Positions 1 through 11,600 of a stretch of DNA of 64,000 nucleotides are shown here, one piece after another; the first letter of the stretch is position 1, and each line of letters opens with the position of its first letter. A program made the translations under genes and the position numbers. This DNA comes from Neptuniibacter halophilus (GTDB lineage: Bacteria; Pseudomonadota; Gammaproteobacteria; Pseudomonadales; Balneatricaceae): the NCBI RefSeq assembly GCF_030295765.1, contig NZ_AP027293.1:62001-126000 (forward strand), written 5' to 3'. The notes under the pieces were generated by a model. The model searched no databases. It was given only the letters and a program-made list of their open reading frames with translations, and was not told where the DNA came from.

Positions 1-493
1 TAGCCCAAGGACCAAAACGCTGATCCTGATCCAGCAGCTTAGCCTTAATAGCCGGTTTCATACGTGGATAGCGAGAGGCTTGTATTTCGGCCAGCTCATG
101 GAGACCAATTTTCCTTTTAAAGGTCATCTTCTTAGAAAAGATGATGTTGGAGACCCCTCGCCAGATCAATAAGGGAACCAGGATAACGCTGATGGCCCGG
201 AAAGCGATGCCCTGTAGAAACATAACTTCCCCAACAGTGACCGTTGAGAAATTCATGTTTTGTTCCAGGTAGCTTCTCATGTTCAGAATGAAATCGGCCA
301 TGCCGTCATTCATGATTACGGTGAAAGGGTGCAGTAGCGGTTTCACAAAGAGGGTGAACTGCACAGTGCCCCAAGCAATGTAAGGAGAAAACAAAAACCA
401 TGCAGCGGCCAGCATGGCTGAGATCATGGCAAAGAGGACTAGGAAGGTTGCTACTGCGCCGTCACCTTGGCGGTGATTTTCAGGATTAGCCAC
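1..493 (-). CDS. DotM/IcmP (TrbA)-like conjugation protein, partial
   Basis: This is the N-terminal part of a membrane protein whose 3' end lies beyond the window edge. The frame starts at a GTG at 493 that overlaps the upstream stop by 8 bp. A hydrophobic segment lies near residues 13-33 and a second near residues 85-105. A motif of the type SRYP-x2-KPAIK followed by FGPWA at the window edge matches the conserved region of DotM/IcmP and R64 TrbA. DotM is part of the type IV coupling complex with DotL in the inner membrane. The neighbours are transfer genes. The family call is from motif recognition only, and the catalogue of residues beyond the edge is unknown. Confidence 0.65.
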   Translation of the reverse strand, partial: MANPENHRQGDGAVATFLVLFAMISAMLAAAWFLFSPYIAWGTVQFTLFVKPLLHPFTVIMNDGMADFILNMRSYLEQNMNFSTVTVGEVMFLQGIAFRAISVILVPLLIWRGVSNIIFSKKMTFKRKIGLHELAEIQASRYPRMKPAIKAKLLDQDQRFGPWA

Positions 494-920
494 GTTTCAG
501 ATCCTCAATTTGTCGTTTCAGCTTTTCTCCATGTCGGATCAGGTGATAGCGGTAGGTCAATCTATATTTCGGTGTAAAGGAGTGGTAGCAGGCCACTTGA
601 CCAAACCAGTCATAGCCTTTTTTTTTGCAGATATTCAGTTTCTGGCGAAGAATAATCCCAGCGGCGAGCGCATTTCCCCAAGCGGTGTGGATGATCGCTT
701 TTTCAGAAAGCCCATATGCGCGTAGTTCCGAATAATGTTGACGGTTAACCTGAAATGGCCCGCAGTCATTTGTAGCGTTACATTTCCCCAGCGTTCCCTT
801 TTCTTGTTGCAGTACTAAATACAAACCGAGTACGGGGGTTTTAGTAATTTTGGCAACTGCTTCTATCATCTCGAAGGTTACCGTATTGACTGGTGCCTCA
901 ACCGGTGGGAGATCAATCAC
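486..920 (-). CDS. Lytic transglycosylase-like protein of the transfer cluster
   Basis: A 144-residue protein with the SLT/lysozyme-like pattern: a candidate catalytic Glu in QQEKG (about residue 40), then DCGPFQV, and a late ACYHSF-TPKYR motif. Such enzymes open peptidoglycan locally so that the conjugation channel can cross the cell wall (VirB1 or R64 PilT type roles). No clear signal peptide is visible. The start is a GTG at 920 that overlaps the upstream stop by 8 bp, the same arrangement as in the next gene downstream. It is translationally coupled inside the minus-strand transfer operon. Function is inferred from motifs and context. Confidence 0.7.
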   Translation of the reverse strand: MIDLPPVEAPVNTVTFEMIEAVAKITKTPVLGLYLVLQQEKGTLGKCNATNDCGPFQVNRQHYSELRAYGLSEKAIIHTAWGNALAAGIILRQKLNICKKKGYDWFGQVACYHSFTPKYRLTYRYHLIRHGEKLKRQIEDLKRG

Positions 921-1851
921 GGTCCAACCCCCATGCGTGTATCGACATGGCGACTAAAGCGGCTAAGCCGATTAGCACTCCAAACAGGTTAAATAGGGAA
1001 AGCAGACTTGATTCTTTAGTGCAAAGATTGACCCCGGTGAAAATTACAGTGGTGATGAGGACCACAGTTGGATGAGTAGCCTGATCACCTGCAACAGCCG
1101 GGTAGCGCGTAATCGAACGGCCAGTCAGTGTTCTGGTGATAATAGCTGTAATGCTATAGCCCTTGGTCGCTTGTTTTGTCGGGTTGTAACTGTTTTTAAC
1201 CGATTGAATGACACCGATGGTTGTGAGCACAGTGAACAGCCCAGCAGCTGCACGTTCATAGCTTAGCCCTGGTGCAAGTTGCATGATGATGGCGCAGGCA
1301 TTCATCAGGATAATTGTTGTTGCAATAGGGGTGTAAGTGGCACGGTACTGAGCCGTCAGCCCTGACGGCGCGGGTGTAATACGAGATATCAGCCGAAAAT
1401 CGCGCAGGCTAAGGTAACCATTCATGAGAAAATAAATGATAGCCAGAAAGCCGATACTCATGCTGAAGATATTGATCGTCGGCATATCTTCAAGCGAAGT
1501 AGAGAGTACAGCAGCTATCGGGCCATAGGTGAAGAAGACTGTGATCAATGACAAAAAAACCGCGCCGAACCACACGATTGTCGAATAAAGCGAGTTGGCC
1601 TGCTTTATCTGGCGTTCAACAAGAGAGATATCAGAGACTTCAGCCATTGGTTGCTCTTTAGAAAGAGCAATGACGTTGGCTGCGCCAGTTTTTAAGACGG
1701 CATATCCTTGCTGTCCTGCCCGAACATGGGCAGCAATACCGCGCTTGATAAAGGTGAAACCGGAGACTTCAGAGCCCACCATTCGCGCAGATTTAAACCT
1801 TTTTTTCGGCTTTTCCTGTTCCGGAGCCTCTTCTTTGTGTTGGGTGCTCAT
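913..1851 (-). CDS. IcmV/TraX-like inner-membrane protein
   Basis: A 312-residue protein with a charged Lys/Glu-rich N-terminus (first 35 residues) and at least four hydrophobic segments (near residues 92-115, 125-145, 175-195 and 285-305). The N-terminal part, with an FxFIKRG motif, a linker and then a first membrane segment after a QxKQANSLY stretch, is reminiscent of IcmV and R64 TraX, which work with DotA/TraY. The similarity is weak and the protein is longer than Legionella IcmV. Its place beside a DotM homologue and a transglycosylase supports a transfer role. It could be an unrelated membrane protein. Confidence 0.45.
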   Translation of the reverse strand: MSTQHKEEAPEQEKPKKRFKSARMVGSEVSGFTFIKRGIAAHVRAGQQGYAVLKTGAANVIALSKEQPMAEVSDISLVERQIKQANSLYSTIVWFGAVFLSLITVFFTYGPIAAVLSTSLEDMPTINIFSMSIGFLAIIYFLMNGYLSLRDFRLISRITPAPSGLTAQYRATYTPIATTIILMNACAIIMQLAPGLSYERAAAGLFTVLTTIGVIQSVKNSYNPTKQATKGYSITAIITRTLTGRSITRYPAVAGDQATHPTVVLITTVIFTGVNLCTKESSLLSLFNLFGVLIGLAALVAMSIHAWGLDRD

Positions 1852-1853
1852 AA

Positions 1854-2669
1854 TTAACCTGGCTGCATGAAAGATGGCACCTTTGTAGATGGAGAATGCG
1901 CTGCAATCTCAGCTTCCCCCAGATTTGGCACCAGATTAGAAAGGGTTTCTTTGTTTCGGTGGTATATGCTCAGCAGGCCGTCGAGAGGCAGGCCTTGAGG
2001 GTTTTGAGTCACGACTTCTCGGGTCATAGCCGGCGCTATCCGGGCCGCTTCAATTTCGAGAGCACTGATCATTAATCGGGTGTGATTTCTTAAGAAATTA
2101 GTCATCAGAGTGCCTTTGTCGGCATAGAACTGATTTCCTAATGAATCACATAGCGTTCGAGCATCGTTGAAGACTGTTGTTAATAGTTCTTTTACGAATG
2201 CCTCTTGCGGTCGCAAGAAACTGAAGGATTGAGTGGCGCTTAGCAGCATGGTGGCGGAGTCAGAGAGTGCCAGTTTTACTTGCGCTGCTTGGGATTCGGG
2301 TGTTGCTCCGCTAGTTGCCTGGATTTTTAGCGTTTGGGTCATTTTGCAGACCGTAGGCAGCCAGTTGTCAGCCTGAATATTACCAGTGGATTTGATGTCC
2401 TCCAGACACAGAGGAAGTATCGCATTCCTGATACTCGCCCGTTGCCATTCTTGGCCGGGGATAGGGAGCTTGTTTGCACTTAGAACCGAGTTAATAAGAC
2501 CGTCAATTTGCGAGACTAAATCCTGGATCTCCTGAGTCTGCAGTCCTTGTGACAGTCGAATACTAACAGCCGATATAAGCGGTGCATAAACCTTGACCAT
2601 GTGCATGGTTGGTCGGAGGTTAAGGCTCCTGTCTTGGCTGTTGAACTCTTCTAAAAGTGACTTTTCCAT
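1854..2669 (-). CDS. Unknown protein of the transfer cluster
   Basis: I do not recognise this protein. The frame is open from a TTG at 2705, but that would overlap the upstream gene by 32 bp. The first ATG (2669), five bases past the upstream stop, is preferred, giving about 271 residues. The sequence is mostly helical and hydrophilic, without signal peptide or membrane segment, and ends in a Ser/Pro-rich tail. It ends 2 bp before the IcmV-like gene, so it belongs to the same operon. It may be a cytoplasmic or regulatory component of transfer, but there is no motif to support a specific role. Confidence 0.6.
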   Translation of the reverse strand: MEKSLLEEFNSQDRSLNLRPTMHMVKVYAPLISAVSIRLSQGLQTQEIQDLVSQIDGLINSVLSANKLPIPGQEWQRASIRNAILPLCLEDIKSTGNIQADNWLPTVCKMTQTLKIQATSGATPESQAAQVKLALSDSATMLLSATQSFSFLRPQEAFVKELLTTVFNDARTLCDSLGNQFYADKGTLMTNFLRNHTRLMISALEIEAARIAPAMTREVVTQNPQGLPLDGLLSIYHRNKETLSNLVPNLGEAEIAAHSPSTKVPSFMQPG

Positions 2670-2673
2670 TGTA

Positions 2674-3228
2674 TCAGTGGGCTGCGTGACTAAAGCCTTC
2701 AGCAAGTTCTGTTAGCGTCATCATTCGAAGGTCATTGATATAGGCGTTGGTGGGGTCAGAAATACGTGACATTTGGATAAGACGTTTAACGGTATGGCTG
2801 ATGACCAGTAGTGCCTCTTTCACTGACATATCGCTGTCTGGATTCACCGCTGCATATAAATGAGTACTACTGATTTCTAAATCCGTGGTCTCGTATTCAC
2901 CTACCCGGAAGTAGAAGGCTTTTTCCGGCATGAGGACCATAGATGTCTGTGCGGCCCGATCTACAATGAAAGGCAGTAGCCCGGTTGGCATTGCTGCTTC
3001 ATCGATCTCAAAAATGGTTTGCCCGAGTTGAACCCCTTCGATATCTGCATCCAGTGCTATTTCAAGAAAAGTACGTGCGGCTAATTCTACTTCTAGCCGG
3101 TGTTCCCGAGTGAGTGAACTACTGCACTTGCTACATTCCATGGACTGGTTACGTAGGTTATTCCGTAGTTCAGCCCCGCAATGGCAGGCATGAATGTATT
3201 GGGGAACCATTAAGTTGTTCATCATCAT
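2674..3228 (-). CDS. Zinc-ribbon protein, first gene of the left transfer operon
   Basis: A 184-residue soluble protein with a possible N-terminal zinc ribbon (CHCG near residue 16, CSKC near residue 33) and an otherwise acidic helical body. It is not recognised as a named family. It is the promoter-proximal gene of the minus-strand cluster that runs to DotM, preceded by about 260 bp without a gene. Three consecutive ATG codons occur at the start, and the outermost is used here. A DNA-binding or assembly role is possible, but this is inference. Confidence 0.6.
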   Translation of the reverse strand: MMMNNLMVPQYIHACHCGAELRNNLRNQSMECSKCSSSLTREHRLEVELAARTFLEIALDADIEGVQLGQTIFEIDEAAMPTGLLPFIVDRAAQTSMVLMPEKAFYFRVGEYETTDLEISSTHLYAAVNPDSDMSVKEALLVISHTVKRLIQMSRISDPTNAYINDLRMMTLTELAEGFSHAAH

Positions 3229-3492
3229 TTCAACAATCCAGTGTTTGAATATCTCAGAATACTATCATAAAACAGATTGGTATCAAGATTTGATTATTAA
3301 TCAAAAAATCTCTAAGGGCCGGTAACATACCTTTTTTTAGTCATGTTTTGGAAGGTTTATGGCCATGATCTAAGTCTATGTAAATTAAGTATAATTTTAA
3401 GTATTTAGAAAAGTCTAATATAAAAGAGCGTTTGAATTTATGTTTTATATTACATGTCTGCTAGATAGATAAAATTTTAACTAATGTACTGG
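3229..3492. promoter_or_regulatory. AT-rich intergenic control region with a short palindrome
   Basis: This 264-bp AT-rich gap separates topB (ending at 3493) from the left transfer operon (starting at 3228). A 15-bp palindrome TTGATTATTAATCAA occupies 3290-3304. On the minus strand, TTGATA followed after 16 bp by TAGTAT could serve as -35 and -10 for the operon. Both are weak matches read by eye. Confidence 0.35.
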
Positions 3493-5652
3493 CTAGTTTC
3501 CTTTTTGTGAGTTTGAAACCGGATAGTGACCACCTTCACATACCAAGAACCGAGCGTCTTTGACCTTCCGCCTTTCCTGCAGAGAGAGTTTGTCGAGGTT
3601 GCGTAACCGGGTCTTGAACGGTGTGTTGCATTCAGGACAGAGGGTGCCGTCATTGGGAAGCGGATCCAGAGGCTTGCCTTGGTAGTCAGGCAAGTAGGTT
3701 TTACAGTCCGTATCAATACAGGCCCAATAAACTCGCTTCTCTTTTGTCTTTCTCGCCATCGGGTTTTGGCAAGTCGGGCAGGGATAAGACAGGGGATTCG
3801 GTTTAATGGTCCTTGTCTTCGCCAGCTGTACCTGGTTGTTAACCCAGCTTTGTATTTTTCGGAGGAATTCGTCCGGATCAGCACGCCCTTGTCGGATTGA
3901 CTTAAAATTGATCTCCCAGAGAGCTGACAAGTCGGGTGTCGAAAGCTCGGGTGGCAAGAGGGCGCGAACTCGCTTACCCATTTGAGTAGGCTGAATGATC
4001 CCTTTAGCATCACGACTGAGGTATTTGCGCTTGGCTACCAGCAATTCGACTACATTTGGCCGGGTCGCAGCCGTACCCAGAGTAGCATTGGCACCAAGGC
4101 GCTTTCGTGTTTGTTCGCTTGCCAGATATTCACTGGCGTTTTCCATTATGCCGAGGATCTTAGCTTCGGTCATTCGTGCAGGTGCTCGCGTTTTTTTAGA
4201 GGACTTCTCTATGGAAACCAGTGTTAATTGACTCCCCTTTTCGAGCAGTGGGATAGGGGGGGCATCCGGGTCATCAGCAGCTTTTGGAATGACTTGCGTC
4301 CATCCTGGGGAGACTACTGTCATACCCTTTGCTGAAAAGGTGTGTGAGCCGATCGCTATTCGAAGCTGTAGAGTGCTGGTGGTGTAGCTTGGATAGAACT
4401 GAGCAATCATCTGCTTGGCTACTGTTCGATAGATGTCTTTGCTCTTTGAACCCATCGTTTCCCACTTAGGGCGAGAAAGGGTAGGGCTGTTCGCGGAGTG
4501 CTCTGCAATTTTGGAAGAATCGAATACTGCCGGCTTGACGCTCAAATCAGCTCCATCAACCAAGGGCGTAAATTCAGGGTCCAAATTCCTGAGCATTCGG
4601 AATAGCTCGTTGATCTTGTCGTATTGATCGTCTTCGTAGTAGGTATCGTCGGTACGTGTATAAGACAGCCAACCAGACTCATACATCTCTTGATACAGGG
4701 ACATGACTTCCCCTGCCGTGATGTTGAAGTTTCTGCTTAGGCTCATACAGAGCGTAGTCAGGTTAAAAGGGGTAGGCGGCTTATAGCTTTGTTCTGATTG
4801 TGAGCAGCCGACCACTTCAGCAGGCTGACCGTTGCAGGCTTGAATGATCTGATTCAGGGCTCCGTCATCGATACAGTGTTTCCCGTCATGCAGTAGGTGT
4901 TCGGGGATATCAAGTTTGGCTTTTACACTCTCCCCGGTCTCGGTAGCCAGCAGTGCTTCCACTTCGTAGTAGGAGGAGCTTTTGAACTGGTCCACCATTG
5001 CATCATGATCAACACAAATTGCCAGGCAGGCGCTTTGTACCCGGCCAGCGCTAGCAATGAAGTCATAACCGGCTTTTCGTGCGATGTTTGTATAGGCTAC
5101 CGTGAAATTGATACCGATCAGCCAATCACCTTTCATGCGTGCCAGCCCGGATAGCTTCAGTCCCTGGTACTTCATGTCGTTGTTTGGCTTCACAGTATCC
5201 AGTGCGCGAGTAATCTCCGTAAGGTTTGCCACAGAAGACCACAGGCGTAATGTATTTCCTTTCCAGCCTATCTGTTCAAGAAAGATTTCTGCGATGATCT
5301 GTCCTTCCTGCCCAGCATCCGTTGCAATTACCACCGTGTCAGCTTGGCTGATCGCAGATTTGGCCGCTTTACGGCATCCCTCTATGAAATCGCCTTCTAT
5401 GGGTTTGAAGGTTAACTCATCAGGAATTAAGGGTAATGGCAGCCTGCCCCATGGCTGGTCCCATTCTTCTTTATAGTCCTTTGCATCAAGGAGGGTATAA
5501 GCATGTCCAGCTAACCAGCAAACAGACCAGTTCTGAGATTCTATCTTTCCGTTGCGTGCTTTAGGGACCGTAATACGGTCCCTTTTAGCAAGCGCAGCGG
5601 CTATCAGCTGGCCCATATTGGGTTTTTCAGCGAGATATACCGTGCGTCCCAT
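3493..5652 (-). CDS. topB: DNA topoisomerase III (type IA), plasmid type
   Basis: A 719-residue type IA topoisomerase. The N-terminal Toprim region starts with VYLAEKPNMG and has a TDAGQEGQ motif. The active-site tyrosine lies in GWLSYTRTDD near residue 331. The C-terminus carries a cysteine pair cluster (CPTC near residue 623, then CIDTDC and CPEC), which fits zinc-ribbon modules. Such enzymes decatenate DNA and are common next to transfer genes (TraE of IncP, TopB of ICEs). The start is an ATG at 5652 preceded by AGGAG. It follows the giant gene by 3 bp and is therefore probably co-transcribed with it. Confidence 0.93.
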   Translation of the reverse strand: MGRTVYLAEKPNMGQLIAAALAKRDRITVPKARNGKIESQNWSVCWLAGHAYTLLDAKDYKEEWDQPWGRLPLPLIPDELTFKPIEGDFIEGCRKAAKSAISQADTVVIATDAGQEGQIIAEIFLEQIGWKGNTLRLWSSVANLTEITRALDTVKPNNDMKYQGLKLSGLARMKGDWLIGINFTVAYTNIARKAGYDFIASAGRVQSACLAICVDHDAMVDQFKSSSYYEVEALLATETGESVKAKLDIPEHLLHDGKHCIDDGALNQIIQACNGQPAEVVGCSQSEQSYKPPTPFNLTTLCMSLSRNFNITAGEVMSLYQEMYESGWLSYTRTDDTYYEDDQYDKINELFRMLRNLDPEFTPLVDGADLSVKPAVFDSSKIAEHSANSPTLSRPKWETMGSKSKDIYRTVAKQMIAQFYPSYTTSTLQLRIAIGSHTFSAKGMTVVSPGWTQVIPKAADDPDAPPIPLLEKGSQLTLVSIEKSSKKTRAPARMTEAKILGIMENASEYLASEQTRKRLGANATLGTAATRPNVVELLVAKRKYLSRDAKGIIQPTQMGKRVRALLPPELSTPDLSALWEINFKSIRQGRADPDEFLRKIQSWVNNQVQLAKTRTIKPNPLSYPCPTCQNPMARKTKEKRVYWACIDTDCKTYLPDYQGKPLDPLPNDGTLCPECNTPFKTRLRNLDKLSLQERRKVKDARFLVCEGGHYPVSNSQKGN

Positions 5653-5655
5653 AAC

Positions 5656-8600
5656 TTAAACTCCTGGTCCATTTAGTGTTTTAGGAAGGCTGGGGTTATT
5701 TGCTGCTTGCTGATACATCTCGATCTCATCATCACTCAGCAACGAAAGCCGGGCGTTGAGTTCAGATAGGAGGTTTTCAAAATCATGAAGTATCCCTTCT
5801 GGAAGTTTTTGGTCCAGATCCTGTTCCATCTTCGAAACTTCGGTATTGATCTCTATCTGGCGGGCCAGAAGATCTTCCAGCTCTGCGGCATCGGCAAATG
5901 GTTTGTTGGCTCTCTCACGATAAGACTCAATATCGGCATCCAGTTTATTCAGAGTCTGCTGGTAATGAGCAATGAGGTGATCCATGTCCATCATCTTTTT
6001 GATGAGATTATTGACGAATCGCGCCGGATCTTTGGTTAGATTAACTTCAAGCTTAGTTGGGCCTTCCCAGACGAGAGTGAAGTGATCTTTTTCTACTCTA
6101 GATTTCAAAGGATATCCGGCAATTTCCGCGACCGTGTTACCACTCCCCAACTTGTGCTTCAGAGCATCATGAATCTGCACGCCGATCTCTTTTGGCTTGA
6201 TGAAGGTTTTGCCATTGATGAAGAATGGAATAATGCCGGATTCGAGATTGTCTCTGCCGATGGCTGTGATCGATTTGGTGATGCCCTTCACGGCATCTTC
6301 ATATGAGGGCTTACGCTGCTCCTCGATCCAGGCTGCTTCTCCTAAGAAGCGTCGACAATCAGAATCATGGGCATTACGCAGCAACAGTAACTGATCTACT
6401 TTGCTGTCCACTTCCACTTTATCTTTGATTAAAGAGTTACCTGTCGTGATTGCCATAATCTCAGACAGCGTTGGATCAATGTCCTCATCCAAGCGCCGGG
6501 CAGCTTTTTCAGGACTACTCATTGCCTGTGTGATGAACTTCAATTTGCGCACAGCTGTTTCCAGCATAAAGAGATCGAAGCTATCTTCGGTGGTGTAAAA
6601 ATGAATGTTCACATCCTCAAATAGGTTGCCTTGTCTCTCAAAGCGCTTTCTGCGCTGCTTGAGGTCCGTTGGCCGCCATGGAATGTCGAGCATATGCAAG
6701 TCGGAACCCCGAGTTTGTACGTTGGTTCCTACACCCAATTTATCCGTACTTCCTAAAAGAATACGAATCTCGCCGGCACGTACCTTGGCAAATATGGCTT
6801 CTTTTTGTTCATCGTTTTTGGCTTCGTGTATGAAGGCAATTTCTTCCGCAGGGATACCCATAGCCACCCATTTTTGCTTCATATCGTCATACAGGTTGAA
6901 GCCTGGCTTTGGGGTGCCTCGGTCACAAAAGACAATCTGGGTACGACGGTCTTCAGCATGCTGAATGTATTTGTCATGCACATTTTTAACGCACATGTTG
7001 ACCTTGCTGTTGGGGTCATCCGGCAGTAATTCGTGGATCAAACGCAAGTCGAGAGAGGCAGACCGGCCATCATTAGCAATACTAAGAATGTTATCTTCGG
7101 ACGGTTCCACATCACCTTGACGGACGTTAATTGCCCGGTGCGTTAACCAGTCCATAAACAGGCGCATTTCTGAAGATTGCGGAGCCACATGCTTAATATC
7201 GGTGGCTTCTGGAGTTGGCAGGTTCAGATCTTCTGCCATCTTGATATCAGCAACCATCCGGAAAATACGAATGAGTTCTGGAACATTGTGGAATCGGCTA
7301 AGGCGAGACTTCATTTGATAGCCACCACCTTCAGGTTTTAACTCGATATGTTCAACCACTTCACAGAAGGTAGCCGCAAAGTTATCAAAGCTATCGAGAC
7401 CGGTTTCACGCAGTAGGCTGGGCGCTACCAAACGAAGCATTACCCATGCTTCAGATACGGAATTGGTGATAGGTGTTCCCGAAGCGAGGTTAACCCCTTT
7501 TTCGTCCCCGCGCTTATATCGGATGAAGTCAGCCTTTATAACGGCATCCATTGCTCTGTTTGAGGTTTGGGAATTTACGCCCGCGACACTTTTTAGCGTG
7601 GAAGGGGGAGCGTAGTTCTTAAGGTAATGTCCCTCATCATAGAAAAGAGCATCAAACCCGCATTCCTCAAAGGAGATGTCATCCTGACGTTTCTCAAGCT
7701 CACCAGTACGTTTCTTTAAGGTGGATTCGAGACTTTTCTTGGCCTTCTCCAGTGCCTTGATCGTGATGCGATCAGAATGATCAGCGGCTTTGATAGCGGT
7801 TTCGTACTGATCGATTTCATCCATTATGAAGTGTTTAACGAAGTCGGCTGGTGGAGCCATCGCCGTAAACATACTATGAGTACAGATCACTAGATCCCAA
7901 TCGTTTAACTGCACTTTGCTGGCAAACAAAGCACGGCCACCCGCTTCAAAGTCTTGCGGTGTGGCGGTTAGGATCTTGGCATTTGGGTAAAGGTCGCGGG
8001 CTTCATTCGTCGCTTGCTTCAGCATGTGGTTCGGGATAACCAAAAGCGGTTTAGACGCTTGGCCAAGACGTTTCATCTGCATGGCCGCGGCGATTTGCTC
8101 AATCGTTTTTCCTGCCCCGGCTTCATGCGCGATAAGAACACCCGTGTCGGAATGTAGAATGCGTTCGATGACAGCAGGTTGGTGCTCCCGTAGTTTGAGC
8201 TGTTTTCCATTAATGACACCCGACATACCCGGAAATGTCATATAGGAACCATCGTACTCAGCTTCTTTGTAGGCATTGAACTTTTTGTTGTATGCCTCGC
8301 TGACTAGATCACAACGCTCTGCATCTGCGAGGATAAATCTCCTGAATTCCTGCAGGATTTCTTTCTGCTTTGCTTTTGCCAGTGTGGTCAGCTCAGGATC
8401 CAGATTGCCGTCTTGGTCCCGAACATTAGCCACTTGCTGATTCAGGGTTTTAGTGATCAGTTGTTCAAATCTATAACCACCAGCTGCCAGCTCTACTTCA
8501 TTCTTCTGATAGAAGGCATTTCGAGCGGCTTGGGTTAAGCGTAGATCCCATGTGTGTGTCTCTGGAACAAAGGTCAGTCTGACTCGATCATCGAAAATCG

Positions 8601-11600
8601 GACTACCTAATTGTTCGGCTATAAACGCTTGTACCAATTTGAAAGGTATCCAACTGGCACCCAAGCGCGTATTGATATCGCCAATTTCAATAGGTGCAGG
8701 CAACACGGCTTCGAGAGCATCGACGTTCCTCTGATATTCAGGCGTGTATTTAGCGGCTGTCTTAGCACTTTCTAGTTTTTGATAGATGTTCCCTGACAAG
8801 TAAAGGGCTTTGAGTTCGTAGAAATCGGTTGTTGGGTTCTTAAAGCAAATCTCGGTGAGCTGATCCTGAATATCATGGCTCTCAACTTCCAAGAGTTCAG
8901 CAACCGCTTCCTGCGATACAGTCCCCTCAGTATTCATCAGGTAGATAACCGCATCAGATACGGACTCGATAGATGCTGTTTTAGAGCTGAGTGCCTGGAA
9001 GCTGTTCGAGAAGATATCAGCTTTAAGGAAATCGTCAGAGTTGGGGTCTTTTGCTTCCAATGCCAAGACCAGATAGTGGTCTGGATCCAGTGCCAAAAGA
9101 TTTTTATTTGTGCGAGCGTTTAAGTAGCCATACTGACGTTGGAATTCGTCATATGCCGTGTTCAGCGACTCTCTAATCTGATTGGCATCATCGGTTAAGC
9201 CTTCTTTTTCTGTATCGATCAGGCTCAAAGTTAAATCGCGGATACCAATAACAGCCGCGAGCTTTTGTGCACGTTTTCCAGATGAAGAGTGTGGCACCAC
9301 ACCCTCAGAGTTGACGATAAAGATCCCGTCATCAGTTGAGACATAGCTACCAATTTTGGCACCCGCAAACCGAGGATCATCCATAATACGAGCGGCGTCT
9401 TGTTTGCGATGACTGGTGTGCTGTGTGGCAGAAAAGATATCGGAGGGGATGTCATCCGCTAACACCTTCACCAACTGCTCAGAGGAGAGATCGCCGGTTA
9501 CGGTTAAGGTGGTGCCAAACTTCCCGTGAGACCACTCAATATTGCCCAGCACATTGTCGGGATTATCCAGATAAAATTGGTTAATGTTACCTGCCCTAAA
9601 CCCTGAATCTTCACCATGGTGTTCTACGTCGATCGGCGCAACCTCAAGCCAATTAAGGGGGCCTTGCTCTTGGTTTGGATGACGTTTCTGGAAAAAAAGA
9701 ACATCGGTTACAACTGAAGCGCCTGTTTTCTTAAATGTAGAAGCGGGTAACCGGTAAGCGGTTACCAGGTCGGCTGAAGCTGCAATGCGATGGCGGGTGG
9801 CACTATTCGCTTTATCCAATGTTCCTGAAGAGGTCACAAACGCGACAATGCCACCGGGTTTTGCAAGCTCAATGGAGCGCATCAAGAAGTAATCATGGAT
9901 AAGGTGTTGCCGGCCCTCTCGTTTGTCATAGACGGTGTATTCACCGTATGGCGGATTACCAATGATCAAATCCTGAGAGTGCTTAGGCAGTACTACATCT
10001 TCGAATCCTTCATTGATGATTTGGACTTCGGGATACACTGCTTGCGTCAGTTGCGCAGTGAAGGAGTCTTTTTCAATCCCGGTAAAGACTGCACCCGCCC
10101 TGATTTGTTCTGGGGCCAGCCCAATAAAGCGCCCGCTGCCGATTGATGGTTCAGTAATATGCAGCGGGTGATCGGCATTCGACACCCCCATTTTGGTCAC
10201 GGCATTCCACATGAAATTGGTGATAGGGGTAGGGGTGTAGTATGCGTCAGTTACAGACGCTTTGAGCGACTGATGAAGTTCGCGGTTGTATTTGAAGAGG
10301 GATTTCAATTCACTCTGAAGTTCCCGGCCGGCCTCTGTGGTATAGGAACTGGATTTGAAAGCTTCGGTAATGGCTGAATGTGCAGCGCCATTCGTTGCAG
10401 CCATACTGAGGCGTTCTTGCTCGGTAGGCTGGTAGTCTTCTTCGAGAATCTTTCTCAGAATGGATATGGTCTGCGTAAAGTTGGCTCGAACAGTGTCCGG
10501 TTGAGCCCCTTCCATTCGCAACATTTCTTCCCGAGGGAAGAACGTAACTTCTCGCTGGAATTTTATAGAATCTGAGCGATCATCTTGTTCAGCATTTCCT
10601 TCTGGTACATCTGCAGGTCGGCCTGGTAGCTTGCCTGCACTGTGTAGTCCTGACTGTGCGGAGCTGGGTTTTTCTCCTGATACTCGTTCATCAGTAACTC
10701 CACTTTCTTCTGGATCATGACGCTGTTCGTTGTTAGAAACATTTCCAGCTGCTGCTTCCGCTGCAGGTTCATTATCTGTTCTTCTGACATCTGACTGCGA
10801 ATCTGATGGGAGAGAGCTTCGGCTTGTGGGTTCATCGTTTGTTTCCTTGTCTAATGCATCGTCCAGATGTTTTTTCCAGACGTTTTGCAGATTCTGTAAC
10901 ATAGCACGGTCAGCAGTCGTTGCTGTACCGTTCTCTATTCTGAGGTCAATTTCTTGGGCACGGGAAAGTGCCTTACCAAAACCAAAGCGGTATCCCAGCA
11001 GCATGGTGTAATGAACCTGGCTGGGATCATCATCAGTGGCTTTGATCTGGTCTAGATGGGCTTTAAAGTCCTTCAGGGGCGCGGTTTCCCAATTTGTGCC
11101 TTCGTTTGGCGCAGTCTGGGGCTGTTCCGCCTGAATAATCTGATCGACGGGATCAATGTTTTCAGTGGTAGTTTCTGGTGTTAAGAGAGCGGAGCTTTCC
11201 GCTTTATTGTTGATAACCTGACCTTCACCAAATCCCTGAATCAGTAAATTATTAGACATCAGGTTGGCAAAAGATCGGTCATTACCTCTTAGCTCACCTC
11301 CACTGAGGGGATTGAATACTGCTGTTTCGCTCAACTCCAAAGTGCCGTTGCGCTTAACTTCGAACACCATTTCAGCATCCATATAGCGCTCCTCATCGCC
11401 GGTATAGTGGGTCAAGTAAAGAGACCGTTGCTCTCCGGAATGCAAAGATGGGTGGAGTTCGATCACCAGATCCATGAACGGGTCATTTTCAATCGTAAAG
11501 TGCCAATCGTCATCGTTTGAAAAATCGACAGAAGCGAGGTTGAGTTGGGCCAGTAGTTTTGCCACATTCTCTTCAGCCCGATTCGGTTGATCCTTAGGGC

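Noticed and set aside
3477..4013. 178-residue frame overlapping the end of topB on the same strand
   Set aside because: It is out of frame with the well-supported topoisomerase zinc-ribbon region and has a composition typical of a shadow frame.
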